From: Variovorax sp. Root318D1
GTDB lineage: Bacteria; Pseudomonadota; Gammaproteobacteria; Burkholderiales; Burkholderiaceae_C
Assembly (NCBI RefSeq): GCF_001424835.1
Contig: NZ_LMCQ01000012.1
Coordinates: 277,053 to 341,052, forward strand
Reading direction: 5' to 3'
Length of the DNA stretch: 64,000 nt
This document shows, one piece after another, positions 45,694-54,495 of this stretch; position 1 is the first letter of the stretch; each line of letters opens with the position of its first letter. Both the position numbers and the translations under genes were made by a program. The notes beneath the pieces were generated by a model. It had not been told where the DNA came from, made no database searches, and saw only the letters and a program-made list of their open reading frames with translations.

Positions 45694-46461
45694 CTAGCCC
45701 GCAGCGCCGAAGCGGCCCGTGTAGGTGCGCAGGCCCTGGTGCGCCAGGTCGGACTGCGCATCGATGTGGACCTTGCCGCCCAGCGCCTGCCAGCGACGGC
45801 AGAACGCATAGTCCTCGCTCAGGTAGCGGCCATTGCCGGGCTCGGCCAGCAGGTCGAAGAACCGGTAGTGCGGCCACGCTTGCGCCGCGGCATCGCGCGA
45901 CGGCTCGGGCGTGTAGCGCAGGTCGGGCCGGGCTTCGGCCAGGCGCTCGAACACCGAGCGCGCGATCAGCATGAAACCCGTGGGCGCGTCGAGCACCTCG
46001 ACGAACCCGTCGGCGTCGACCGCGCGCGCGCCAACATATGCGTTGGCCGGAAAGCGCGCATGCCGCGCCTCGAAGTCGGCGCGAGTGCTGCCCGCGGGCA
46101 AGGCCTCGCGAAGGCCGCCGGCGGGCCAGCCGTCTTCCTTGAGCGGATAGACGCCGGCCACCACGTCGCGGCCAGCCAGCAGCAGCCGCAGCGCCGCTGT
46201 GGGCTCGAAGCCGATGTCGGCATCGATCCAGAACAGATGCGTCCAGCGCGTGTCGGCCATGAACTCGGCGACCAGCCGGTTGCGTGCGCGCGGAATCAGG
46301 CTGTCGCCGTCGAGGAAGCGCGTCTGCATCGAGAAGCCGTGGGTCCAGGCAAGGTTCACGAGGCCGAGCAGACTGCGCACGTAGATCGAGGCCAGCGCCC
46401 CGCTGTAGCTCGGCGTGGCGACGAAGGGCCGGATGTCTTTCAGTGCGGCAAGGTCGAGCAT
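45694..46461 (-). CDS. glycosyltransferase-like protein (Anp1/GT-A type)
   Basis: 255 residues with a GT-A-like layout: FVATPSYSGALASIYVRSLL, SLIPRARNRLVAEFMADTRW, a DxD motif in THLFWIDADIGFEPTAALRL, and a late acceptor-site segment (APTGFMLIARSVFERL, YLSEDYAFCRRWQALGGKVH). The family transfers sugars from nucleotide donors; donor and acceptor are unknown. It converges on the TpsA gene: the two stop codons lie within a 10-bp palindrome (GGGCTAGCCC at 45692-45701). Its ATG is 26 bp from the stop of the sensor kinase upstream. Confidence 0.72.
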   Translation of the reverse strand: MLDLAALKDIRPFVATPSYSGALASIYVRSLLGLVNLAWTHGFSMQTRFLDGDSLIPRARNRLVAEFMADTRWTHLFWIDADIGFEPTAALRLLLAGRDVVAGVYPLKEDGWPAGGLREALPAGSTRADFEARHARFPANAYVGARAVDADGFVEVLDAPTGFMLIARSVFERLAEARPDLRYTPEPSRDAAAQAWPHYRFFDLLAEPGNGRYLSEDYAFCRRWQALGGKVHIDAQSDLAHQGLRTYTGRFGAAG

Positions 46462-46487
46462 CGGTGGTGGCGGTTCCTCGGTTGGGC

Positions 46488-48476
46488 TCAGGCCGCGTGC
46501 GCGTGCCGCCGCGTGGTGAGCAGTGCGCGCAGCTTGGCCGGTGCGACCGGCTTCGTCAACAGCATCACGCCGCCATGGCGCAGGCGCTGCAGCACCTCGG
46601 GGCCGGTGGCGCCGGAGACCAGCACCGCGAGCGCATCGGGCTGCAGCCGCTTGGCGGCGGTGATTACGTCCATGCCGTCGTCGTCGCCGGCCAGTTGCAG
46701 ATCGCACAGCACTGCGTCGAAGTGCAGGTCGCCCGTGCCCAGCCGAGCGATGGCCTCGGCACCGGTGGAAACGCATTCGACCTCGCAGCCCCACTGCTCC
46801 AGCAGGGTGCGGCTGCCGTCCAGGATGACCGGGTCGTCGTCGATCACCATGCAGTGCAGCCCCGCCAGGGGCGTGAGCGCCACGGGCGCGGGCTCGGGCG
46901 TGGTGGCCTCGTCGGCACGGGCAGCGGGCACGGTAAGCGCAAAGGTGCTGCCCGCCTGCAGGGCTGAGCGCACCGTGATGCGGGTGCCGAGCAGCGTGGC
47001 AATGCGCGCGCAGATGGCCAGGCCCAGGCCGAAGCCGCGGCGGCGGTCGCGCTCGGTGTTGGCCACCTGGTAGAACTCTTCGAAGATCCGGCCCTGGTGG
47101 ATGGGCGCAATGCCCACGCCGTCGTCGCGCACCTCGATGCGCACGTTGTCGCCGTCCTTGCGGCTGCGGCGAGCGGCCACCAGCACCGTGCCGCCGGCGG
47201 GCGCATGGCGCAGCGCGTTGGCCACCAGGTTGCCCACAATGCGCTGCAGCAGCGCCGCATCGCTGCGCACTGCCAGCCCGCGGTCGCTCCAGCGCAGCCG
47301 CACGCGGGTCTCCGCCGCGGTGGCGGCATGCTGCGCATCGAGCTGGTCGAACAACGCGGCCAGCGGCACCTTGGTGATCGTGGGGGTCAGCACCTGGGCA
47401 TCGAGGCGGGAGATTTCGAGCAGGTCGTCGAGCAGCACGCCCATGAACTCGGTGCTCTCTTGCAGGCGCAGCACGGCGGGCCGCTGCGCGGGGCTGGCGC
47501 CCGGCAGCAGGCCGTCGATGAAAAGGCCCATGGCATGCAGCGGCTGGCGCAGGTCGTGGCTCGCCGCGGCCAGGAACCGTGCGCGCGACAGCGCTGCCTG
47601 CTCGGCCTCGGCCATGCGCTGAAGCGCCACGGCCGTGGCTTCGCGCACCCGCTCCTCGCTGATGCGGCGATTGCTCTGCAGCCGCTCTGCGAGCCGGTCG
47701 ATGTCGCGCGCGAGCACCGCGAGCTCGTGCGAGCTGCCGCTGTCGGATGCAGGCGAGTCGCTGTGCGAATCGCCTTCGACCACGTCGCAGCGCGCCTCGA
47801 AGTGCCCGGCCTCCAGTGCGGCCACAGTGCGCGACACGCGGCGCAGCGGCCGCGCCACGGTACGCGCCATGTGGCGCACCGAGGCCCAGGCCGCAAGCAG
47901 GGCAACCAGCGCAATGCCGATGCCCGCCATGAGCGAGCGGCTGCGCTCGCGCGCATAGGCGGTCGTGTCGCGAAAGGTCTGCACCAGGCCGATGGGCGTT
48001 TCACCCGCCGCGGTGGAGCCCGCGGGCGCGAAGGCGCTGGCGCGCGAGGCTTCGCGCAGCGTGACCGGCGAGGTGAACATGCGCAGCTGCGCGAGCGACG
48101 ATGCCTTGGGCCCGGCCGTCACGTAGACCCCGGCGCTGTTGCTGATCTCGACCCGCATCACCTGCCCGCCGCGCAGCGCGGCGTTGGCCACGTTCTGCAG
48201 CGCCGGCAGGTCGCCGGCATAGAGGCTCAGGTCGGACATGGCCGCCACCTGCCGCGCCACGGCCTGGCCTTCGGCGTCGAAGGCCGCCTCGAGCGTTTGC
48301 AGCCGGCTGTGCGTGAACCAGCCGGTGAGCGCGAGGGCGACTGCGGCGCACGGCACCACGCCGAGCCGGAACAGGTCGCGCTGCAGGTTGCCGCGCACCA
48401 CCAGCTTGGGCGCGGGCTGGGGCGGCGGCGAGCTGATGTCGGCGCGCGTGCCTTCGGGCGACAGCTTGTCGCTCAT
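46488..48476 (-). CDS. hybrid sensor histidine kinase/response regulator
   Basis: 662 residues: a membrane helix near 40-55, a periplasmic sensor domain of about 125 residues, a second membrane helix near 190 and HAMP (ARTVARPLRRVSRTVAALE). The H-box is FLAAASHDLRQPLHAMG, the N-box NLVANALRHAP, and the ATP lid RDDGVGIAP with GFGLGLAI. A C-terminal receiver has Asp in AVLCDLQLAGDDDGMD and Lys in LLTKPVAPAK. No output domain is attached, so it should phosphorelay to another protein. It is ATGA-coupled to a periplasmic-binding-protein gene upstream, which probably feeds its periplasmic domain. Confidence 0.92.
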   Translation of the reverse strand: MSDKLSPEGTRADISSPPPQPAPKLVVRGNLQRDLFRLGVVPCAAVALALTGWFTHSRLQTLEAAFDAEGQAVARQVAAMSDLSLYAGDLPALQNVANAALRGGQVMRVEISNSAGVYVTAGPKASSLAQLRMFTSPVTLREASRASAFAPAGSTAAGETPIGLVQTFRDTTAYARERSRSLMAGIGIALVALLAAWASVRHMARTVARPLRRVSRTVAALEAGHFEARCDVVEGDSHSDSPASDSGSSHELAVLARDIDRLAERLQSNRRISEERVREATAVALQRMAEAEQAALSRARFLAAASHDLRQPLHAMGLFIDGLLPGASPAQRPAVLRLQESTEFMGVLLDDLLEISRLDAQVLTPTITKVPLAALFDQLDAQHAATAAETRVRLRWSDRGLAVRSDAALLQRIVGNLVANALRHAPAGGTVLVAARRSRKDGDNVRIEVRDDGVGIAPIHQGRIFEEFYQVANTERDRRRGFGLGLAICARIATLLGTRITVRSALQAGSTFALTVPAARADEATTPEPAPVALTPLAGLHCMVIDDDPVILDGSRTLLEQWGCEVECVSTGAEAIARLGTGDLHFDAVLCDLQLAGDDDGMDVITAAKRLQPDALAVLVSGATGPEVLQRLRHGGVMLLTKPVAPAKLRALLTTRRHAHAA

Positions 48477-49525
48477 CGCATGACCGTGAGCCGTTCGGCC
48501 AGTTCCCGCTCCTCCGGCAAGCGCAGGCCGAGTCCGCGCGCCACGGTGACGTTGACGCGTACGGCGGCAGGCGTGGCCGACTCCACCAGCGGACTTGCAC
48601 CGCCGCCGCTGCCTGCGAGCTTCTGCCCGAGCAGCCGCGCCTGCTGCGCCAACTGCGCGGGCGTCGACACCGCCGCGGCAAGGCCGCCGGAGCGCACCAG
48701 CCCTTCGCTGGCGCCGAACACCGGCAGACCCGCCTCCGCCCCCGCGCGCAGCACCGAGAGCGTGGCGGCCTGGCTGTCGCCGATCAGGTCGGGCAGCACC
48801 ATCAGCGCGTCGCTGCGCGGCACCACTGCGCGCAGCGCGGCGGCCAGCGACTTGGCGTCGGGTGCGTATTCGACCTGCACGTCCCACGGCGGGTTGCCGC
48901 CCTGCGCGGCGCGCTGCAGTTCGCGCACCAGTGGCTCCGATTCGGGCGTGGCGACCATGCCGATGCGCTGCTTGTGCGGCAGCACCGCGCCCACCAAGGC
49001 GAGCTGGTCGGCCATGGCCGGGTCACGCAGGAGCACGCCCACGCGCCGGTCGCCGCGGCGCAGCGCAGGGCTGGTGGCGCGAAGATTCTCGTAGTCGAGC
49101 CGGCTCAGCATCGCGAGCACCAGCGGCTGCTGGCCCGGCCGTTCGAGCGCGGCGCGCGCGGCCGGCAGGCCGACCGCCATCGTGAGGTTGGCGTCCGATG
49201 CCGAGGCGCGCAGGCTGCGCGTGCGCACGCCGGTATTGGCGCTGCGTTGTTCGGGATCGGCGCTGGCGGTTTCCGTGGCTTGCGGCATGTCCGCGCCGCC
49301 CGGTGAAAGCCGCATCAGCTCGAAGCGCGACCCGGGTTCCTGGCCTGCGCGAAGGTGCTGAACGAACTCCGAGTGCGCCGCAAGCTCGTCGCCCATCAGC
49401 ACCGTGAGGCCGGCGGCCGGCATGTGGGCGCCGAGCAGCGCGACGCCCATGGCCAGCGCGGCGAGAGCGCCGCGGTGCAGCCGTTTCCGGAAAAGCGAGA
49501 TGAATGGGTTCACGGCGACAAACAT
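48473..49525 (-). CDS. ABC-type substrate-binding-like periplasmic protein (TrpX-type fold)
   Basis: 350 residues from the ATG at 49525. The signal peptide is about 40 residues (LHRGALAALAMGVALLGAHM). The body has the type I periplasmic-binding-protein pattern of the ABC_sub_bind family: VLLRDPAMADQLALVGAVLP, RIGMVATPESEPLVRELQRA, SDALMVLPDLIGDSQAATLS, and GLPVFGASEGLVRSGGLAAA. No permease or ATPase gene is nearby. It overlaps the hybrid kinase start by 4 bp, so it is probably the ligand-sensing partner of that kinase and not a transporter component. Confidence 0.78.
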   Translation of the reverse strand: MFVAVNPFISLFRKRLHRGALAALAMGVALLGAHMPAAGLTVLMGDELAAHSEFVQHLRAGQEPGSRFELMRLSPGGADMPQATETASADPEQRSANTGVRTRSLRASASDANLTMAVGLPAARAALERPGQQPLVLAMLSRLDYENLRATSPALRRGDRRVGVLLRDPAMADQLALVGAVLPHKQRIGMVATPESEPLVRELQRAAQGGNPPWDVQVEYAPDAKSLAAALRAVVPRSDALMVLPDLIGDSQAATLSVLRAGAEAGLPVFGASEGLVRSGGLAAAVSTPAQLAQQARLLGQKLAGSGGGASPLVESATPAAVRVNVTVARGLGLRLPEERELAERLTVMR

Positions 49526-49698
49526 GGACTGCTTCCGCAGCAAGGGCAGTAGGACCCAATGTACGGAAGCCCCCTGCTTCGCGCGATAAGGCGGAGGGCT
49601 TATGTCGGCACCCGCCACCGCATGCCAGCGTGACGAAGTTCACAATGCGGCAGCTGCTTGGCCTATGTCCGACGGACTAGGGCCCCGCGAACGGCGCC

Positions 49699-51588
49699 TC
49701 AGGCGTCGGCGTTCAGCAGTGCAGCCGCACGTTGCGCCTGGATCGCCTGGCGCAGCACGCGCGGCGAAACCGGCTTGTAGAGCACCGTGATGCCGGCGCT
49801 CGCCACTTCGCGCAGCCGGTCGGGCTTGGTCTCGCCCGTGACCAGAAGCCGCGCCGTTCCGGAGCCGATGCCGCGCGGATGGCGCTCGAGCGCGGCGATC
49901 ACGTCGAGCCCGTTGTCGCCGCCTTGCAGCAGCAGGTCGCTCACCACTACGTCGGGTGGCTCGTCCCACTCGTCGGCCAGCGCGAGGGCCTCGGCGCGCG
50001 TCTGCGCCGCCATGACCTCGGCGCCCCAGTTGGTCAGCACCACGGTGAGGCCTTCGAGAATCGTGCGCTCGTCGTCGATCACCAGGATGCGCAGCTGCTC
50101 GAGGCTGGCCTCCTCCTCGATGGCGCCGACAGTGGGCGCGGCATCGAGCGCGGGCAGGGCGGCCGGTGCCGAACGCACCAGCACGCGCACGCAGGTGCCC
50201 TTGTGCGGCCGGGAGGTCAGTTCCACGCGGGTGTTGAGCAAGTCGGCCAGGCGCTGCACGGTGGCCAGTCCCAGGCCCATGCCGCGCTGGCCGCGGGGCG
50301 CCTGACGGCCGGTGCCTTCCACCTGATAGAACTCTTCGAACACCCGCGCCTGGTGCTGCACCGCAATGCCCACGCCGGTGTCGACCACGTCGATGCGAAC
50401 GCCCCGGCCGCGCCGCCGGGCGCCGATCAGCACGCCGCCGTCGATGGTGTGGCGCAGCGAGTTCGACACCAGGTTATTGAGAATGCGCGAGAGCATCACG
50501 TAGTCGCAGCGCACCCAGAGGTCGGTCTTGCGCGCCACCAGGCGCAGGCCCTGCTGCTCGGCCACAGGGCGGAAGTTGCGGCTGATCTCGTCGAACAGCT
50601 GGTCCAGTGGAAAGTCGGCCCACTGCGGCTGCAGCACGCCGGCATCCAGCTGCGAGAGGTTGAGCAGTTCCGAGAACAGCCGGTCGAGCGAATCCACGCA
50701 TTCGCGAATGTGGCCGATTCGCTGCAGGCGCACGGGATCGGTCTCGCCGTTGGCCAGGCCGTCGGAGAACAGCGTGAGCGCATGCAGCGGCTGGCGCAGG
50801 TCGTGGCTGGCCGCGGCCAAGAGGCGAGTCTTGGCCTGGCTCGCAACTTCGAGTTGCTGGTTCTTGCGCGCCAGTTCGGCCGTAGCCTCGCTGATGCGGC
50901 TTTGCAGCAGCCGGTGGCTTTCGGCCAGCGCGCGCGCCGCCTGGTTGAATCCATGCTGCAGATGGCGCACTTCGGAGGTGCCTTCGATGGCCACGCTCGC
51001 GGCCTCGCCGGCGCCCAGGCGGTCGACCGCCTTGCCCAGCGCACGGATCGGCTCGCTGATGCGCCGCGCCGCCCACCAGCCCGCCAGGCCCACGCCCACC
51101 AGGCTGATGGCCAGCACCAGCACCACGTTGAGCCACACCGAGCGCCGCGCATGCTGCACGGCGTCCAGGCTCATCTCGACCATCACCTTGCCGTTCTGCT
51201 TGCCCTCTTCGCTCACGATAGGCACCACCACCTGCAGGCCCTCGCTGCGGGCCCGATCGACGGTTTCGGAGTTGGCCACGATCTCGCCGTCGTCCGACCA
51301 GATCTGCACCTGCTGCACGTGAGGCTGGTAGGTGCCCGACTGGGCGGTGCGCTGCAGGATGCGCCGGTCCATGCGCACCAGCGGGGCCTGCGCCGCCGTG
51401 GCCACCTGCAGCGCCACCGTCTGGGCATTGGCGCGCATCAGCTCGGTCAGGTTGTCCAGGTGCTGGCGGGTGAGCACGGCAATAGCTGCCAGCGTGGCCG
51501 CAGTGGCAGGCACCAGCGCAAGCAGGATCAACTGCTGCGCGAAGGTGAGGCGGGCGAGCCCCCGCAGGACGTGGAAGTTCCAGTTCAT
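49699..51588 (-). CDS. hybrid sensor histidine kinase/response regulator
   Basis: 629 residues. Membrane helices at about 20-40 and 152-172 bound a periplasmic sensor region. A HAMP domain (ARRISEPIRALGKAVDRLGA) and a coiled coil (SRISEATAELARKNQQLEVA) come next. The kinase core has H-box LLAAASHDLRQPLHALT, N-box NLVSNSLRHTI and lids DTGVGIAVQHQ and MGLGLATVQR. The receiver has Asp in VVVSDLLLQGGDNG and Lys in VLYKPVSP. It is divergent from two tandem periplasmic-binding-protein genes, with 112 bp between. Its layout is the same as that of the kinase at 46488-48476; the two look like paralogues. Confidence 0.92.
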   Translation of the reverse strand: MNWNFHVLRGLARLTFAQQLILLALVPATAATLAAIAVLTRQHLDNLTELMRANAQTVALQVATAAQAPLVRMDRRILQRTAQSGTYQPHVQQVQIWSDDGEIVANSETVDRARSEGLQVVVPIVSEEGKQNGKVMVEMSLDAVQHARRSVWLNVVLVLAISLVGVGLAGWWAARRISEPIRALGKAVDRLGAGEAASVAIEGTSEVRHLQHGFNQAARALAESHRLLQSRISEATAELARKNQQLEVASQAKTRLLAAASHDLRQPLHALTLFSDGLANGETDPVRLQRIGHIRECVDSLDRLFSELLNLSQLDAGVLQPQWADFPLDQLFDEISRNFRPVAEQQGLRLVARKTDLWVRCDYVMLSRILNNLVSNSLRHTIDGGVLIGARRRGRGVRIDVVDTGVGIAVQHQARVFEEFYQVEGTGRQAPRGQRGMGLGLATVQRLADLLNTRVELTSRPHKGTCVRVLVRSAPAALPALDAAPTVGAIEEEASLEQLRILVIDDERTILEGLTVVLTNWGAEVMAAQTRAEALALADEWDEPPDVVVSDLLLQGGDNGLDVIAALERHPRGIGSGTARLLVTGETKPDRLREVASAGITVLYKPVSPRVLRQAIQAQRAAALLNADA

Positions 51589-51700
51589 GGGGGCATTGGC
51601 GGCATGGCAGTCAAGCTTAGGAGGCTGGCTTCGCGAGCGAAAGATGGGAAAAACATCACGAAAATAACCCGTATCTAGTATCTAATTGCGTCGCTCACCG

Positions 51701-52849
51701 ATGTTAGACCCGCTGGTACGCAGCGGCCCCATGTCTCCGTGTCAAAAAATGCAGGCCTCCATACGCAGCGTCCGGAAGGCATCCGGCGCTCCTGACGCGT
51801 TTCGCGCCTCCCGCCCTTGCGCGAGGTTCAGTCGTGCCGCTGCCGTGGTGCGCCGCGGCGCCGCCTTGTTGACCCTGCTCGCCGTCCTCCCGCTGATGGC
51901 CGCGGCCCAGCCCGCACTGCAGCCGGATGCGCCGGTGCGCTTCGGCATCCTGCCGCTCGGCGGCGCCTTCGAGTCGCGCAGCGACTGGGATCCACTCCTG
52001 GCCGAACTGAGCCGCGCCATTGCACGACCGGTGAGCGTGCTGTCGGTCAACTCGTATGAAGCGCTCGAGCAGGCCATTCAGCGCGACGAGGTCGACATGG
52101 CATTCCTGTCCGGCAAGATGGCGCTCGACGCCGTCACCCAGCGACGCATGAAGGTCGTGGCGCAGGTGGTGCGGCACGACGGGCTGCCCGGCTACCGCGC
52201 GTTGCTGCTGACTCGCAAGACGCCGCCTTTCAATTCGAAGAAGAGCTTGCTCGGCGAGCCGGAGCGCTGGCGCCTCGCGCGCGGGGAACGGCAGTCGGTG
52301 TCGGGCTTCATCGTGCCGCAGCTGCAATTCTTCCTGCCCAACCACATCGCGATGGAAACGCGCTTCCTGAGCGAGATCGTGGGCACCCACCAGACCACCG
52401 CGCTGGCCGTGGCCAACAACGAAGCCGACGTGGCCACCAACAACACGGCCGACTTCGAACGCTTCAAGCTGCGCTTCCCGGCCGAGGCGCAGCGGCTGCA
52501 GGTGCTCTGGGAATCCGAGCTCATTCCGCATGCGCAGATCGTGGTGCGGCGCGAATATCCGCCCGAGCTGCGCAGCAGCGTGCAGGCCTTTCTTGTCAGC
52601 TACGGCCGCGCCAAGGGTCCGCGTGGCGATGCCGAGCGCCTGGTGCTCAAGTCGCTGCATGACCTGGCCGGTTTCGTGGCCGCGGACAACAGCTCGCTGC
52701 AGCCGGCCGCCAAGCTCGCCTACCAGCTGGCCAGGCAGAACGCCATGACGGCGCAATGGGTCAACGACGCGGCGCGCAAGGCGCGGCTGCATCGCATCGA
52801 AACCAGCTACGCGGAGCAGGTCACCGTCTTGCGGGATCTGTCGCCCTGA
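51701..52849 (+). CDS. PhnD/SsuA-like periplasmic binding protein (first of a tandem pair)
   Basis: About 382 residues from the ATG at 51701; ATGs at 51731 and 51749, and a TTG at 51686, are alternatives. A signal peptide (ALLTLLAVLPLMAAAQPALQ) follows an unusually long Arg-rich N-region. The binding domain is of the PhnD type: VRFGILPLGGAFESRSDWDP, SYEALEQAIQRDEVDMAFL, GTHQTTALAVANNEADVATN and QIVVRREYPPELRSSVQAF. No ABC permease follows. It is in a divergent pair with the hybrid kinase, suggesting a sensory role such as ligand detection for that kinase. The next gene is a close paralogue. Confidence 0.83.
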   Translation: MLDPLVRSGPMSPCQKMQASIRSVRKASGAPDAFRASRPCARFSRAAAVVRRGAALLTLLAVLPLMAAAQPALQPDAPVRFGILPLGGAFESRSDWDPLLAELSRAIARPVSVLSVNSYEALEQAIQRDEVDMAFLSGKMALDAVTQRRMKVVAQVVRHDGLPGYRALLLTRKTPPFNSKKSLLGEPERWRLARGERQSVSGFIVPQLQFFLPNHIAMETRFLSEIVGTHQTTALAVANNEADVATNNTADFERFKLRFPAEAQRLQVLWESELIPHAQIVVRREYPPELRSSVQAFLVSYGRAKGPRGDAERLVLKSLHDLAGFVAADNSSLQPAAKLAYQLARQNAMTAQWVNDAARKARLHRIETSYAEQVTVLRDLSP

Positions 52850-53904
52850 TGTTGCCCATGGCGTTGTCGCGCGTCCTCCGGCTGTTCGCGGTGGCGCTGG
52901 CGCTGGCCGTTGCGGCCGCCGGTTCGCTGGCGCAGGGCGGTGCGGTAGGCGCTCACAAGGGCGCGGCGCCGGTCGCGTCGATCCGCTTCGGCGTGCTGCC
53001 GCTCGGCGGCACGGTCGAATCGCGCGCCTTGTGGATGCCGCTCCTGGCCGACATGAGCCAGGCCATCGGCGTGCCAGTGAACGCTTATTCGGTAGCGTCC
53101 TACGAAGAGCTCGACCGCGCCATCAAGCGCGACGAGATCGACATGGCTTTTCTGTCGGCCAAGATGGCGCTCGATGCCGTGATGCAGCAGCGCATGAAAG
53201 TGGTGGCCCAGATCGCGCGCCGCCCCGGCATGCCGACGCATCGCGCGGTGCTGCTGACGCGCAAGACCGGCGTGCCCAACACGCTGGAAGCCGTGCTGAC
53301 GGAACCCGAGCGCTGGCGGCTCGCGCGCGGCGACAGCCGCTCGGTGACGGGCTTCCTCATTCCGCAGAGCCAGCTCTTCCTGCCGCGCAACATCGAGCTG
53401 GAGACACGCTTTCGCGGCGAGGTCGTCGGCAACCACCAGGCCACCGCGCTCGCCGTGGCCAATGGCGACGCCGACGCGGCCACCAACAACACCACCGACT
53501 TCGAGCGCTTCAAGGAACAGTTCCCGGTCGAGGCCGCACGGCTTCACATCGTGTGGGAGTCCGAGCCCCCGCCCGGCGCGCAGATGGTGGTGCGGCGCGC
53601 CTATCCGGCCGAGTTCCAGGCCCGGCTGCAAGCCTTCCTTGTCGGCTACGGCCAAGGCAAGGGCCCGCGCGCGGAAGCCGAGCGCGAAGTGCTCAAAACG
53701 CTGCGCGCGGCCTACGGCTACGCCACGGCCGACGACAGCGCGCTGCTGCCGGAGGCCATGCTCGAATACCAGCTCGGCAAACAGCGCGCCATGGCCGCCG
53801 CGTGGGTCAACGAGGCCGCGCGCGAGCAGCGCCTGCGGCGCGTCGAGCAGACTTACAAGGAACAGGTCGAGAGATTGCGTGCGGCTTCTACCGCCGCCCG
53901 CTGA
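52849..53904 (+). CDS. PhnD/SsuA-like periplasmic binding protein (second of a tandem pair)
   Basis: 351 residues, beginning at an ATG that overlaps the previous stop by one base (TGATG). Signal peptide: RLFAVALALAVAAAGSLAQG. The body closely follows its neighbour: IRFGVLPLGGTVESRALWMP, SYEELDRAIKRDEIDMAFLS, RLARGDSRSVTGFLIPQSQL and GNHQATALAVANGDADAATN. The high similarity and tandem order indicate gene duplication, with a shifted ligand range likely. It also lacks transporter genes and is likely part of the sensory module with the kinase at 49699-51588. Confidence 0.83.
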   Translation: MLPMALSRVLRLFAVALALAVAAAGSLAQGGAVGAHKGAAPVASIRFGVLPLGGTVESRALWMPLLADMSQAIGVPVNAYSVASYEELDRAIKRDEIDMAFLSAKMALDAVMQQRMKVVAQIARRPGMPTHRAVLLTRKTGVPNTLEAVLTEPERWRLARGDSRSVTGFLIPQSQLFLPRNIELETRFRGEVVGNHQATALAVANGDADAATNNTTDFERFKEQFPVEAARLHIVWESEPPPGAQMVVRRAYPAEFQARLQAFLVGYGQGKGPRAEAEREVLKTLRAAYGYATADDSALLPEAMLEYQLGKQRAMAAAWVNEAAREQRLRRVEQTYKEQVERLRAASTAAR

Positions 53905-54132
53905 GCGAGGTGTGCGGTAGTTGGCTGGATAGCGCCGTTGACGGCATCGGACTTATCGGGGGTCTGGAACCTGCTCGTGCCAATGAACGATTGATCGTGA
54001 TCGTGAAATCCATCCGCGCAACGCGACTGGCGGGCAGGCAATGAGATCGAGCAGTGTCTTCTCAGAGGTACGCTTGATCGTCACACATCCATCAATAAAA
54101 CAGCCGCGCCAATGAGTGAGCAAAGGGAAACC

Positions 54133-54495
54133 ATGATCTGGACACATTCCATTCCCCAGCCTCCCGTGCCGCAATTCCTGCGCGAGATGCTCAAGGACTA
54201 TCCGGAGATCATTCAGGACATTCAAGACGGCCTGAATGAGATCGTGGCCAAGTATCTTGAGAGAAAGTGGGGCACTCCTTTCAACGAAGTCTCGGAGGAG
54301 CTTGAAAGTGCTCTCAGCCACCACCGTTTCGAAGCCTCTGAAGCCCTCAAGGAAGCCGAGCAAACCGGCGATTCGCAGGCGATTTACAAGGCCAAGATAA
54401 AGGGCGATGCGGTGTCGGAGGCATACCACGTAGGAGGAGCCGATTTCGACGAGCTGCAAAACTACTTCGAAACCTACAGGGGGATGTTCGAATGA
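54133..54495 (+). CDS. putative antitoxin/immunity protein for the zeta-type effector
   Basis: 120 residues from the ATG at 54133, chosen because AAAGGGAAA lies just upstream; an ATG at 54112 adds seven residues and has no ribosome-binding site. The protein is acidic and helical (MLKDYPEIIQDIQDGLNEIV, FEASEALKEAEQTGDSQAIY). I do not recognise the family. It overlaps the zeta-kinase gene by 4 bp (ATGA at 54492-54495), the usual arrangement of an immunity or antitoxin gene, except that it comes first. The role is inferred from position only. Confidence 0.55.
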   Translation: MIWTHSIPQPPVPQFLREMLKDYPEIIQDIQDGLNEIVAKYLERKWGTPFNEVSEELESALSHHRFEASEALKEAEQTGDSQAIYKAKIKGDAVSEAYHVGGADFDELQNYFETYRGMFE

